A DNA stretch of 64,000 bases from positions 115,655 to 179,654 of the forward strand of contig JAVHYF010000002.1 in assembly GCA_031119205.1 (NCBI GenBank), given 5' to 3'. The notes below the pieces were generated by a model, which saw nothing but the letters and a program-made list of their open reading frames with translations, searched no databases and had not been told where the DNA came from. The stretch is from Moraxellaceae bacterium (GTDB lineage: Bacteria > Pseudomonadota > Gammaproteobacteria > Burkholderiales > Rhodocyclaceae). The stretch's first letter is position 1. Each line of letters starts with the position of its first letter. Of this stretch, positions 63,960-64,000 are shown one piece after another. The translations under genes and the position numbers were made by a program.

Positions 63960-64000
63960 ATGAGTTTCGCCGAGCTGGGCCTGATCCCCGAACTGCTGAA
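63960..64000 (+). CDS. rhlE: DEAD-box RNA helicase, RhlE type (partial)
   Basis: The first 13 residues, MSFAELGLIPELL, match the N terminus of RhlE-type helicases, which remodel ribosomal and messenger RNA. AAGGAA lies shortly before the ATG. The gene runs off the right edge, so the helicase motifs are not visible. Confidence 0.7.
   Translation, partial: MSFAELGLIPELL

Overview
The window is about 64 kb of GC-rich chromosomal DNA with short intergenic gaps. Gene content points to a free-living, motile betaproteobacterium of the Burkholderiales/Rhodocyclales type; I cannot place it more precisely from sequence alone. Supporting signs are the MutL endonuclease motif, a glucokinase-RpiR fusion, Entner-Doudoroff genes around edd/zwf, TRAP transporters, and recurring GC-rich -10 elements of the form TAnAATCCCG. 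I see no phage, insertion sequence, integrase or CRISPR array.

Layout. (1) 0.1-4.8 kb: a minus-strand iron-siderophore uptake operon (TonB-dependent receptor, DUF3649, PepSY membrane protein, DUF3325) behind a Fur-box-like site. (2) 4.9-7.1 kb: a Tat-exported PhoX phosphatase with a PHO-box-like site. (3) 7.3-8.8 kb: aat and bpt, the two N-degron aminoacyl-transferases. (4) 9.0-21.8 kb: a sugar-acid region with uronate dehydrogenase, an IlvD/Edd-type aldonate dehydratase, a GntR/FCD regulator, two complete TRAP transporters on opposite strands, a chemoreceptor and one unrecognised gene. (5) 22.3-29.5 kb: mutL, two rRNA pseudouridine synthases, and rfbC, galE and manC for nucleotide-sugar supply, then a DUF2237 gene. 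(6) 29.6-34.2 kb: a MarR regulator with a DHA2-type exporter behind a long palindrome, a small acidic protein, an APC permease, and a methyltransferase-fold protein with an export-signal-like N terminus. (7) 34.2-46.1 kb: glucose catabolism, with a sugar ABC transporter plus glucokinase-RpiR fusion (minus strand), edd (minus strand), and divergent zwf-pgl-glk. (8) 46.1-50.6 kb: AlkD-like repair protein, succinate-semialdehyde-type dehydrogenase with a FCD regulator, and lysC. (9) 50.9-64 kb: an XRE regulator, queD, three tRNAs, transaldolase, a BI-1 family protein, rlmD, roxA, a small lipoprotein, DUF4105 protein, srkA, the lapG-lapD pair, a lipoprotein, rlmM, a nested inverted repeat, and the start of a RhlE-type helicase.

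How it works together. The ABC importer, glucokinases, Zwf, Pgl and Edd form a glucose-to-KDPG route (eda is not in the window). HexR-like palindromes overlap predicted edd and zwf promoters, and the RpiR half of the fusion is the obvious candidate to bind them. The uronate dehydrogenase, dehydratase and TRAP systems suggest uptake and oxidation of hexuronates or related acids.

Most notable non-coding signals: a strong stem-loop directly after the solute-binding or receptor gene in four separate transport operons; HexR-like boxes embedded in edd and zwf promoters; a 52-bp palindrome before marR; a predicted leaderless roxA mRNA; and a nested inverted repeat after rlmM.
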